A DNA stretch of 6,038 nt, from positions 1 through 6,038 of the forward strand of contig JAHEOE010000083.1 of the NCBI GenBank assembly GCA_018609785.1. Reading direction: 5' to 3'. The notes beneath the pieces are model-generated. The model did no database searches. It worked only from the letters and a program-made list of their open reading frames with translations, and had not been told where the DNA came from. This document shows, in pieces, positions 1-5,476 of this stretch. This stretch comes from Minisyncoccota bacterium. GTDB lineage: Bacteria > Patescibacteriota > Minisyncoccia > SW-4-49-11. The translations under genes were made by a program, and so were the position numbers. Numbering within the stretch: the first letter of the stretch is position 1; each line of letters begins with the position of its first letter.

Positions 1-1044
1 CCCGCCGACATAACAGTGACGTTTGAGACGAAAGACGGAAAGACGGTTACCTTGACCAAAGATACGCCTCAAGAGGTGTTACAGAAGTACAACGCCCGCT
101 ACATTAGTTTGGGAGCGGAGAAATCAAAAGCTTGGTTTGTCTCCGGCCGGACGCCGCAGAGCTATACCCTCACCGTTACCGGAACGGCCACAGGCGAATA
201 TACGCTGAAAACTGCCACTAAAAAAGATAGTGGTTTAGCCACGTCCGAAATTAAAAAAGATACAATTACCGCGGAGGATACGCATGAATATCGAGTAATC
301 CAAGAAGGAGGGACACGGAGCATCCGACGGATAAACAAGGCCCCTAAGGCGCGTATGCAGATTGGAACCCCGCGTTATATAGGACGCGATGTGACGTTTG
401 ATGCGTCTTTGTCTACGGATCGTGAGGGGAGTGAGTTACAGTATCGGTGGCAGTTCGGAGAGAGGCAGACCGAGTGGCAAACTGATCCGGAAATTGAACA
501 CACGTGGAATAGTACGGGCGAGAAAACGGTCTCTCTTACCGTTAAAGACACCGCCGCCAAGGCTAAACAAGACACCGTCCGGCAAACGATTACGGTGACG
601 CCGGTGCCGGCGCGGAAGAAGCGTCGCGAGCTCAAGGGAACTCTGAAGGAGACCGAGACGTCAACGTATCTGGATCGGTTTGTATCGCAAGTCGTCAAAA
701 CCAATCTTTCCCAAACCCTGAAGGACACCTACTGGGCTGATGCCCGAAGCTTGGAGCCCGCCCAAGGACGTCAATTTGTGCGAACCGACTATCAAACATT
801 ACGGTGGATCAACTGGAGTCTTGATATAACAGAAGACTCCTCGTATACACTCTCCCTCTCAGAGAATATGTCCGAACGCCTACAGGAGGTGAATAAATTG
901 CTTTCCAAACAAGATGAAACATTCCTAACCGCGCATAACAAACGTACGAACGGACAGATTGGAGAAGGGCTTGGCGAATGGCGGGCTCTCGCCAAGGAAA
1001 ATCCGTGGTATTATGTGGTGGTGTGGAATGAGTTAAGTAAGTAA
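1..1044 (+). CDS. PKD-domain secreted/surface protein, 3' part (5' end outside window)
   Basis: The frame is open from base 1, so the true start lies upstream; the first in-window start-like codon is GTG at 16, but nothing marks it as the real start. Bases 1-340 encode a Thr/Lys-rich, beta-strand-like region (for example SYTLTVTG and GEYTLKT). Bases about 343-603 encode a PKD (Ig-like beta-sandwich) domain: VTFDASLSTD, then YRWQFG, then a Trp before STGEKTVSLTVKD and TITVTP, which are the usual PKD landmarks. After a basic linker (PARKKRREL) comes a C-terminal region of about 140 residues, rich in Trp, Tyr and polar residues, that I do not recognise and that ends WYYVVVWNELSK. PKD domains generally occur in extracellular adhesins, hydrolases and S-layer-like proteins. 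Any catalytic domain or signal peptide would be upstream. No membrane helix or sorting signal is seen at the C terminus. PKD call sure; overall function unknown. Confidence 0.88.
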   Translation, partial: PADITVTFETKDGKTVTLTKDTPQEVLQKYNARYISLGAEKSKAWFVSGRTPQSYTLTVTGTATGEYTLKTATKKDSGLATSEIKKDTITAEDTHEYRVIQEGGTRSIRRINKAPKARMQIGTPRYIGRDVTFDASLSTDREGSELQYRWQFGERQTEWQTDPEIEHTWNSTGEKTVSLTVKDTAAKAKQDTVRQTITVTPVPARKKRRELKGTLKETETSTYLDRFVSQVVKTNLSQTLKDTYWADARSLEPAQGRQFVRTDYQTLRWINWSLDITEDSSYTLSLSENMSERLQEVNKLLSKQDETFLTAHNKRTNGQIGEGLGEWRALAKENPWYYVVVWNELSK

Positions 1045-1059
1045 TCCTAAAGTAAAGCT

Positions 1060-1335
1060 ATGGATAATAAAACAAAAATACGTATCTGGTATACAACTAG
1101 TTTTAGTGCTGTCCTTCTATTTTTATTTGTTTGGGCCTATTCATTTGTTATATCCCCTATAACAAATGTTCTGGTTTTTGTAGGGACTTCTATAGCTATG
1201 GGTTTTGCTCTTTTTATTCAGTTATATTTTTGGAAAACTCCTATTTCTAATATATTTAAAATCATCAGTTTAGTTTTAGACAGTATAATATTATTGAGTT
1301 TAATAACCAATATTTATTTCGAACTAACATTTTAA
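1060..1335 (+). CDS. small hydrophobic membrane protein, unknown function
   Basis: A 91-residue protein starting at ATG 15 bases after the PKD-gene stop. It has a short charged N terminus (MDNKTKIRIW) and about three hydrophobic spans (residues roughly 10-32, 36-54 and 65-86), with a basic/aromatic loop near residues 55-65 (YFWKTP), so it is most likely an inner-membrane protein. Only a weak ribosome site (TAAAG) lies upstream. Base composition is clearly more AT-rich than the PKD and DUF4385 genes, which suggests a different origin or a poorly constrained accessory gene. It could be co-transcribed with the PKD gene because no terminator separates them. I do not recognise a family. It could also be a degraded remnant, but the hydrophobic pattern is coherent and the frame uninterrupted. 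Confidence 0.6.
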   Translation: MDNKTKIRIWYTTSFSAVLLFLFVWAYSFVISPITNVLVFVGTSIAMGFALFIQLYFWKTPISNIFKIISLVLDSIILLSLITNIYFELTF

Positions 1336-1423
1336 AAAGTATCTCAAAAGTCTTATATTTAGGGTATCACGAGCAGGTGTAGGTTTATATGAAGTAGAAG
1401 TAAATTGGGTGATAGACTATATT

Positions 1424-1430
1424 TATAAAT
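1424..1430 (+). promoter_or_regulatory. -10-like TATAAAT ahead of truncated DUF4385 copy
   Basis: TATAAAT ends 8 bases before the ATG at 1438 and no Shine-Dalgarno sequence is present, so a transcript starting about 7 bases downstream of this box would be nearly leaderless. The same box at the same distance precedes the full copy at 3673. No convincing -35 box is seen at normal spacing. Confidence 0.35.
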
Positions 1431-1437
1431 ATTCTAT

Positions 1438-1617
1438 ATGTCTTCCTATCCCTACGACGAACTGGATTTCGAGAATATAAACTTCCGCGAACGGCCCGAT
1501 CTGTATCGGATCGGGAAGGGGGAGCAAGGCGTGTTGATGGTGGAACCGTATAAGTCGGAGATTCTGCCGCAATGGCGATTCAAAACTCCCGAAGAAGCGC
1601 GGGAATCTTCCGAGCAA
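1438..1617 (+). repeat. direct repeat, copy A (180 bp)
   Basis: Matches 3673-3852 at 173 of 180 positions by eye, without gaps. Differences at codons 2, 4, 13, 14, 26, 48 and 50; all but the codon 2 change (TCT/CCT) are synonymous third-base changes. Some similarity extends upstream through the TATAAAT box and then fades. The two copies start 2,235 bases apart. Confidence 0.95.
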
Positions 1618-1647
1618 AATTCCCCTCCGTTTCTTTATGTTTCTTGA
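1438..1647 (+). pseudogene. truncated 5' copy of the DUF4385-like gene
   Basis: The first 60 codons match codons 1-60 of the complete gene at 3673-4140, differing by one residue (Ser2 instead of Pro2). Homology stops just after the Gln60 codon (1617). The frame then runs nine codons into unrelated sequence (NSPPFLYVS) and ends at TGA 1645-1647, overlapping the 3' end of the convergent KAP gene (stop at 1635). The fragment keeps the YRIGKGEQGVLMVEPYKSE motif region but lacks the conserved DFVGMDMARKF and GFTRARRYANH segments, so it is unlikely to fold as a working DUF4385 protein. It keeps an open frame and a -10-like box, so a 69-residue peptide could still be made. The break is best explained by insertion or recombination at codon 60. 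Confidence 0.8.
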
Positions 1648-3518
1648 GGTTGACCGAAATATCTCACCATAAGTTTTTCTTTAAACATAAGCCGTTGCTG
1701 AGAAGCAACTTTTCCGATATCGGTCAGATTGTTTTTGGGAGGATTGGACTCCAAATCCAGATTCTTCACAAAATCTTCTTTGCCGTTTACAAAAACAGCT
1801 GTGGGGACGGGAAACAGACTCTGCAGTAACTGTTTCAGAAGAGCCTGTTTCTGGGGAGGATACATATTCAACACATAATTAAAGAAGTAGTACTCAAGGT
1901 CCCAGTGTTGAGTTTTGTTGGCATTGTTTTTCTCCGGTTCACTCCCTAGCCCTCCAAGATTGGCGGCAAAAAAATCCTTTGATGGCTCTGTATCGGCATT
2001 CGGGATTACCCCATCCCCAGAGACGGTAAAGTAGTCCGGGTTTTTTTGTATTTCTATATAAGCGTTCGGAAAAAGTACTTTGATACACTCCATGAAAAAG
2101 AGGTCCCACGTGTCTATCACTTCCTGGTTCATTTTATATGTTTCGGCAAACGATTTAGTGAATCGTTTGATATCGCGCATGTTCTTTATTCCGCTCTGAA
2201 AGAGAAGATCTTTGATCTTCTCATATCGGGGGGAGTCTTGAGTCAAAGAAACATTTTCCGTCGTTTCAAGAAGTTGGAATAATTGCTTTTGGCTTTGGGC
2301 TCGGGTCATTTGCGGAAGATCGATTTCTTGATCAATGATTTTTTCCAGATAATTATGGTCAACGTTGGCTTCGGTTTTTAGATGGTTATGGATGCGTTTG
2401 TCTATGACTTCTCTGTCAAAACTCAGCACAAAGATGATATTCCTGAAATCCATGTGCAGTCCGACCAGCGTAAAGACAAGGAGAATTTGATCTTCGTAGG
2501 GCAAACGATCCAAATCATCAATAAACACCACTAACGTCGTGTTTCTGCGCGTGAGTACCTCCGTGATTTCTCTTTGGTAACTCTCCGGATTGGAGGAGTC
2601 AAAATCCGAAAAATCCAGGGTGAGTCCAAAGTTTTTGAGGCTGGACTCTATAAATCGTTGGTACCGGAAAAACGTATATCGAAAGAAAACCGGCGGGAGA
2701 ATGAAATTTTGGTTGAGGACCGCAAAGATCCGTTGGAAGAATCCGGATAAGACGGCCTTTCGGTCGGCGAAGTACCATGGATTGAATGTGGTGCAAATAT
2801 ATCCTTTTTCTTTTTTTATGCGATTTTGGAGAAGATTGAGTACGCCGGTTTTACCTTCGCCCCATCCGCCGTTGACACTGAGCACGAATGCACCGCTTTG
2901 AGCCTGTGGAGAAGAAATATAATAGTCGAAGATGATATCCGCGTATTTTGTGTGATTGAGTAGATCTTCTTTTCTGTGGGTAATGGGTTCGTCCGCTTCT
3001 TTTTTATTTTTCAGCCTCCCTTTTTTAAAGGAGAGTTTTTTGAAAAGCCATTCAAAAAAAGAAAGAGTCGCTAAGGCAAAAAGTATTGCTACAATCAGGA
3101 GTACAGTATGTTCGAGTGAATGTATGAAGATAAAGGCAACGCTGCTTGCTATCACCAGAAGAGCTAAAAACGCATATTTAAGGATTCGTCCCCATAACGC
3201 CCAAGTTCCCCAAAAATCCTTAAAGAAAGATAGAAACGTAAGTACTCCCAAGAAACCTGCAAGGATTACTCCCAAAGGAGAGATTATGGCTGTTTGGAGG
3301 GCGTCCACAGCTTCCGTTTTCAGTATCAAACTGGGTGTAGAAAGAACATACGAAAGAAATTTACCGGCAATTCCGGTCACCAAAATAACGACAAAACCGA
3401 CACCAATTAATTTAAGCAAATATCGCCCAATCATAGGGATATAAGACATAAAGAAAACCTTTATAAAGATTTGTAGAGATATAACATATTTTTTTATTTT
3501 TGTAAATAGGTTACCCAT
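1635..3518 (-). CDS. KAP-family P-loop NTPase with N-terminal membrane region
   Basis: A 627-residue protein. Residues about 34-58, 77-99, 113-132 and 137-158 are strongly hydrophobic and look like four membrane helices, followed by a Lys-rich linker (160-175). The NTPase domain follows: Walker A GGWGEGKT (217-224, Lys223), FNPWYF (245-250, the KAP FNxW-like motif), Walker B VVFIDDLDRL (330-339), VLSFDRE (364-370), LEKIIDQEIDLP (391-402) and a sensor/arginine-type NMRDIKRF (446-453). These are hallmarks of KAP NTPases, the family of PifA and Kidins220. Many family members insert helices inside the NTPase domain; here they precede it. The C terminus (about 470-627) is unrecognised. M1 has no good ribosome site; Met24 (codon at 3447-3449) has AAAGG 8 bases upstream and is a credible alternative start. 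The gene sits alone between two DUF4385 repeats. An ATP-driven membrane-associated role, possibly phage defence, is inferred. Confidence 0.93.
   Translation of the reverse strand: MGNLFTKIKKYVISLQIFIKVFFMSYIPMIGRYLLKLIGVGFVVILVTGIAGKFLSYVLSTPSLILKTEAVDALQTAIISPLGVILAGFLGVLTFLSFFKDFWGTWALWGRILKYAFLALLVIASSVAFIFIHSLEHTVLLIVAILFALATLSFFEWLFKKLSFKKGRLKNKKEADEPITHRKEDLLNHTKYADIIFDYYISSPQAQSGAFVLSVNGGWGEGKTGVLNLLQNRIKKEKGYICTTFNPWYFADRKAVLSGFFQRIFAVLNQNFILPPVFFRYTFFRYQRFIESSLKNFGLTLDFSDFDSSNPESYQREITEVLTRRNTTLVVFIDDLDRLPYEDQILLVFTLVGLHMDFRNIIFVLSFDREVIDKRIHNHLKTEANVDHNYLEKIIDQEIDLPQMTRAQSQKQLFQLLETTENVSLTQDSPRYEKIKDLLFQSGIKNMRDIKRFTKSFAETYKMNQEVIDTWDLFFMECIKVLFPNAYIEIQKNPDYFTVSGDGVIPNADTEPSKDFFAANLGGLGSEPEKNNANKTQHWDLEYYFFNYVLNMYPPQKQALLKQLLQSLFPVPTAVFVNGKEDFVKNLDLESNPPKNNLTDIGKVASQQRLMFKEKLMVRYFGQPQET
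1694..1713 (+). terminator. possible intrinsic terminator for truncated DUF4385 copy, inside KAP 3' end
   Basis: GTTGCT (1694-1699), loop GAGA, AGCAAC (1704-1709), then TTTT (1710-1713): a perfect 6-bp stem with a GNRA-type tetraloop and a short T run. It lies 47 bases downstream of the truncated copy's stop, in the right orientation to end plus-strand transcription, but within KAP codons encoding VASQQ. The T run is short and the hairpin may be chance. Confidence 0.35.
2202..2222. repeat. 21-bp inverted repeat within KAP gene
   Basis: GAGAAGATC (2202-2210), TTT, GATCTTCTC (2214-2222): a perfect 9-bp stem with a 3-base loop. It encodes EKIKDLL on the minus strand, so it may be only a by-product of the coding sequence. 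A role in mRNA structure is possible but unsupported. Confidence 0.4.
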
Positions 3519-3546
3519 ATCGAATGAAATGTTTCTTGGAAGAGGT

Positions 3547-3574
3547 ATGATAACATAAAGATGTAGAATGTAAT
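3547..3574 (-). promoter_or_regulatory. probable KAP promoter
   Basis: On the minus strand, ATTACA (3574-3569; 4 of 6 to TTGACA), 16 bases, then TATCAT (3552-3547; 5 of 6 to TATAAT). A start near 3540 would leave a leader of about 22 bases to Met1 at 3518, or about 90 bases to Met24. Confidence 0.45.
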
Positions 3575-3581
3575 GCTTACA
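3569..3581. promoter_or_regulatory. operator-like palindrome overlapping KAP -35
   Basis: TGTAATGCTTACA is a perfect 5-bp inverted repeat with a 3-base centre. Half of it coincides with the proposed KAP -35 box, the position expected for a repressor site. A second short palindrome, TTCTCAGAGAA, lies right beside it at 3584-3594. No regulator gene is in the window. Confidence 0.35.
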
Positions 3582-3658
3582 CCTTCTCAGAGAAAAACGG
3601 ACTTATCCGAAACATCACACATTACTGATTGGGGGAGCAAAGCAATGAATATTTGTAG

Positions 3659-3665
3659 TATAAAT
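3659..3665 (+). promoter_or_regulatory. -10-like TATAAAT ahead of full DUF4385 gene
   Basis: Same box and same 8-base distance to ATG as in front of the truncated copy, with no Shine-Dalgarno sequence in TTCCGAT before the start codon. This suggests a leaderless or near-leaderless transcript. No good -35 box is visible at 16-18 bases upstream. Confidence 0.4.
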
Positions 3666-3672
3666 TTCCGAT

Positions 3673-3852
3673 ATGCCTTCCTACCCCTACGACGAACTGG
3701 ATTTCGAGAACATCAACTTCCGCGAACGGCCCGATCTGTATCGGATCGGAAAGGGGGAGCAAGGCGTGTTGATGGTGGAACCGTATAAGTCGGAGATTCT
3801 GCCGCAATGGCGATTTAAAACCCCCGAAGAAGCGCGGGAATCTTCCGAGCAA
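3673..3852 (+). repeat. direct repeat, copy B (180 bp)
   Basis: Counterpart of 1438-1617, forming the first 60 codons of the intact DUF4385-like gene. Upstream similarity extends only about 16 bases and includes TATAAAT; further upstream the two flanks are unrelated. Confidence 0.95.
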
Positions 3853-4140
3853 ATCTATGAGATGTTTGAGACATATAAAGAAGAAGGAGACTTCGTCGGG
3901 ATGGACATGGCGCGCAAATTTTTGCAGATGGGCTTTACGCGAGCGCGCAGATACGCCAATCATCCGTCCGGAAAAAAGTATGACGAAGACGGTAATGTCA
4001 GGCCGCAAGCCCGAGGAAGCGAGGAAAGTGAAAAGGCGGAGTCCGCACGCATTTTTTACGAGAAGTATCGCCAAGCCAAGGACGACCCGGAGTACCAGCG
4101 GTTAAAAAAACGGCATAAAGAACGGTATGACCCGGAGTAG
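3673..4140 (+). CDS. DUF4385-like protein, complete copy
   Basis: A 155-residue soluble protein with no signal or membrane segment. From memory of the family it matches DUF4385: DLYRIGKGEQGVLMVEPYKS (21-40), EILPQWRFKTPEEARESSEQ (41-60), DFVGMDMARKFLQMGFTRAR (73-92) and RRYANHPSGKKYD (92-104), then a variable Glu/Lys-rich C terminus including ARIFYEKY (125-132) and ending RYDPE. DUF4385 occurs in bacteria and, as I recall, some phages; its biochemical function is unknown to me. Its first 60 codons are duplicated at 1438-1617 on the other side of the KAP gene. The start is fixed by conservation of ATG and upstream box in both copies. It ends immediately against the stop codon of the convergent small gene, and its composition is more GC-rich than the KAP gene. 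Family call is good but not confirmed by search. Confidence 0.87.
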   Translation: MPSYPYDELDFENINFRERPDLYRIGKGEQGVLMVEPYKSEILPQWRFKTPEEARESSEQIYEMFETYKEEGDFVGMDMARKFLQMGFTRARRYANHPSGKKYDEDGNVRPQARGSEESEKAESARIFYEKYRQAKDDPEYQRLKKRHKERYDPE

Positions 4141-4329
4141 TTATTCTTCTTCGCCGATTTCTTCCAGACGCGCTTTCGGAGACATGCGGTTGAGCTTTCG
4201 TTCCAGTTCCGCTTGGCGTTGTTGATTGGTGGTCTGATTGTATTCGGCTTTGATTTTGCGCATTTTTTTGCGTCGGTTGTGGCGTTGCTCAATTGTTATG
4301 CGTCGGTGTTTCGGACTGTGTTTGGACAT
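4141..4329 (-). CDS. small highly basic protein, unknown function
   Basis: A 62-residue protein, very rich in Arg, Lys and His in its first 30 residues (KHRR, HNRRKKMRKIK), then a Gln/Glu/Arg helical stretch (QQRQAELERKLNRM) and an acidic tail ending GEEE. It could bind nucleic acid or ribosomes, judging only from charge. Its stop (complement of TTA at 4141-4143) directly abuts the TAG of DUF4385 (4138-4140), with no room for a shared terminator. GGAG (complement of 4347-4350) lies about 17 bases before the ATG, rather far, but a good promoter stands just upstream. I recognise no family. Existence is supported by promoter, clean boundary and amino-acid pattern, not by homology; another minus-strand frame at 4056-4292 overlaps it but looks less protein-like. 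Confidence 0.55.
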   Translation of the reverse strand: MSKHSPKHRRITIEQRHNRRKKMRKIKAEYNQTTNQQRQAELERKLNRMSPKARLEEIGEEE

Positions 4330-4355
4330 ATCTTGTCTGATTAATTCTCCTTAAA

Positions 4356-4384
4356 AGTTTAGAGTAAAAGAAGGAGTGCGTCAA
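4356..4384 (-). promoter_or_regulatory. probable promoter of the small basic protein gene
   Basis: On the minus strand, TTGACG (4384-4379; 5 of 6), exactly 17 bases, then TAAACT (4361-4356; 4 of 6). Transcription would begin near 4349, about 20 bases before the ATG at 4329, at or just before the GGAG motif, giving a short leader. Confidence 0.5.
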
Positions 4385-4534
4385 TCTAAAATGCATCTCA
4401 AAAAATTTAGAAGGGGAGGGGCGAATCTGGAATTTAATAGAGGAAATCCGCTTTTCGGATACGATGTAAGATAGATACATGTGCCTTGCGGCACGATATA
4501 CGGTAGATATGTGGTATTTTCCATATAGCAAAGT
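4385..4534. other. intergenic spacer with small hairpins
   Basis: No credible gene. It holds TCTAAA (4385-4390) facing TTTAGA (4406-4411), a purine-rich run (4411-4421), a 5-bp hairpin ATCCG-CTTTT-CGGAT (4446-4460) and a second hairpin GTGCC-TTGC-GGCAC (4481-4494). None is followed by a T run in either direction that would make a convincing terminator. A small structured RNA is possible but not supported by any family I recognise. Confidence 0.3.
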
Positions 4535-4564
4535 TTGACAATAGAGGGGAGTGTATGGTCTTAT
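4535..4564 (+). promoter_or_regulatory. possible promoter of the acidic-linker membrane protein gene
   Basis: A perfect TTGACA (4535-4540) is followed after 18 bases by TCTTAT (4559-4564; 4 of 6). TATACA at 4562-4567 is a better -10 but at a poor 21-base spacing. Either would give a leader of about 20-25 bases before the ATG at 4595. Confidence 0.38.
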
Positions 4565-4594
4565 ACAGGTAGGTTGTAACTAAAAAAGTAAAAT

Positions 4595-5461
4595 ATGATC
4601 AAAATATCAACACGAACGGCACTTTTAGCGTTGATAGCGTTATTTTTTGTGTTTGCGAATGGAACAGTTCTCGCTCAGGATGAGGAAGAATTTGATTTCG
4701 AACAGAGTCAAACAGAAGAATTGAACACAGATAGTTCGGAGGGATTTGACAGTGATTCGTTCGAGACAGATGAAAGTGGCACAGGGGCTGGTATCTCTGA
4801 AGATGAACTTGAGACTACCACGGAAGAAAGCGAAAGTTCAGCAACTCAGGGTGGAGCAAGGTTGCAATTTTTCAATTTTCTTTTGCAAAACTCAGGAGTT
4901 GCTTTGGGGGGTGTAGTTGCAACTGCCTTTGCTTCCGGGCTCATTACCGCTTTGGTAGTGGGACTTCTTCTGAAACGATTTATGCGATTAAGCATAGCCA
5001 GAATTAATCAATCACCATTTAAGACATGGGGGATTGGCCTTGGAGGACTTGTAGGAATTGCGGTTGTTGTTGCTATAGTAATATTCTTATTCTCTCAGAT
5101 TCCAGCTGTTATGGGATATACATTTACTCTTGTTGCCGGACTTGTTTGGGGAGCATTTATTCTACTTGGTGTAAGCCTTTATCTTGCTGGTGCTTTGATC
5201 TCTGTATTAATAGGATCTTGGATTGAAAGTATAGTTACCAATCCCGAAAGAAAAGCCCCGGTCAGCTGGTGGGGTATTGTTGGAGGATATGTGGTTTTCT
5301 CGCTTGCTGGAGGTCTGTTATATGGAGTGTCTTTTGTCAGTCCGGTTTTGGGAGGGATTCTCTCGTTTATAGTTATAAATCTAATTGTTATTCCTCTTGC
5401 TATAGGAGGAGTATGGCAGACAATGTGGTTGATGGGCGTGAAGCGTTCTTCGAATAATTAA
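4595..5461 (+). CDS. membrane protein with signal peptide, acidic linker and bactofilin-tail-like membrane domain
   Basis: A 288-residue protein. Residues 1-27 form a signal peptide (basic start, hydrophobic LLALIALFFVFA, likely cleavage after VLA). Residues 28-85 are an acidic, Ser/Thr-rich disordered linker. From about 100 to 276 there are about six hydrophobic spans (about 100-126, 146-167, 171-190, 191-210, 225-246, 250-275). LLLKRFMRLSIARI followed by PFKTWGIGLG resembles, from memory, the membrane region that follows the beta-helical repeats in bactofilin-like (polymer-forming) proteins of Patescibacteria and other bacteria. Here the repeats are absent and the acidic linker takes their place. 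The next gene downstream encodes just such repeats, so the two may form an envelope-anchored complex. No strong ribosome site precedes the ATG (AAAAAAGTAAAAT). Function inferred only; another class of small multi-pass protein is possible. Confidence 0.82.
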   Translation: MIKISTRTALLALIALFFVFANGTVLAQDEEEFDFEQSQTEELNTDSSEGFDSDSFETDESGTGAGISEDELETTTEESESSATQGGARLQFFNFLLQNSGVALGGVVATAFASGLITALVVGLLLKRFMRLSIARINQSPFKTWGIGLGGLVGIAVVVAIVIFLFSQIPAVMGYTFTLVAGLVWGAFILLGVSLYLAGALISVLIGSWIESIVTNPERKAPVSWWGIVGGYVVFSLAGGLLYGVSFVSPVLGGILSFIVINLIVIPLAIGGVWQTMWLMGVKRSSNN

Positions 5462-5476
5462 ATGAAAAATATAGTT

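Larger units (their letters stand above)
1438..3672. other. putative inserted KAP cassette bounded by DUF4385 5'-end repeats
   Basis: One repeat unit plus the KAP gene and its promoter region make a 2,235-base unit. Unique cargo (about 1618 to 3650) contains only the minus-strand KAP gene and short flanks. Right of the unit the DUF4385 frame is complete; left of it the frame breaks at codon 60. No transposase, integrase, terminal inverted repeat or short target duplication is visible, so homologous or site-directed recombination with a related gene carrying the cassette fits better than classical transposition. The direction of events cannot be read from one genome. Confidence 0.6.

Noticed and set aside
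375..728. 117-residue open frame on the minus strand within the PKD gene
   Set aside because: Overlaps a clear PKD domain on the plus strand; Cys/Ser/Val-rich shadow.
2956..3444. 162-residue open frame on the plus strand opposite the KAP N terminus
   Set aside because: Antisense shadow of the hydrophobic KAP segment; composition dominated by Ser, Lys and Arg from complement codons and no domain seen.
1618..3672. KAP cassette as a classical insertion sequence or integron cassette
   Set aside because: No transposase, integrase, terminal inverted repeats, short target duplication or attC-like structure could be found at the edges.
3622..4074. 150-residue open frame on the minus strand across the DUF4385 gene
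   Set aside because: It is antisense to a recognisable family protein, and a shorter version appears opposite the duplicated fragment (1423-1617) only because the DNA is duplicated. No ribosome site or protein-like pattern.
4289..4531. 80-residue open frame on the minus strand in the spacer
   Set aside because: It overlaps the better-supported small basic gene, crosses the proposed promoter of that gene and has no ribosome site or recognisable pattern.
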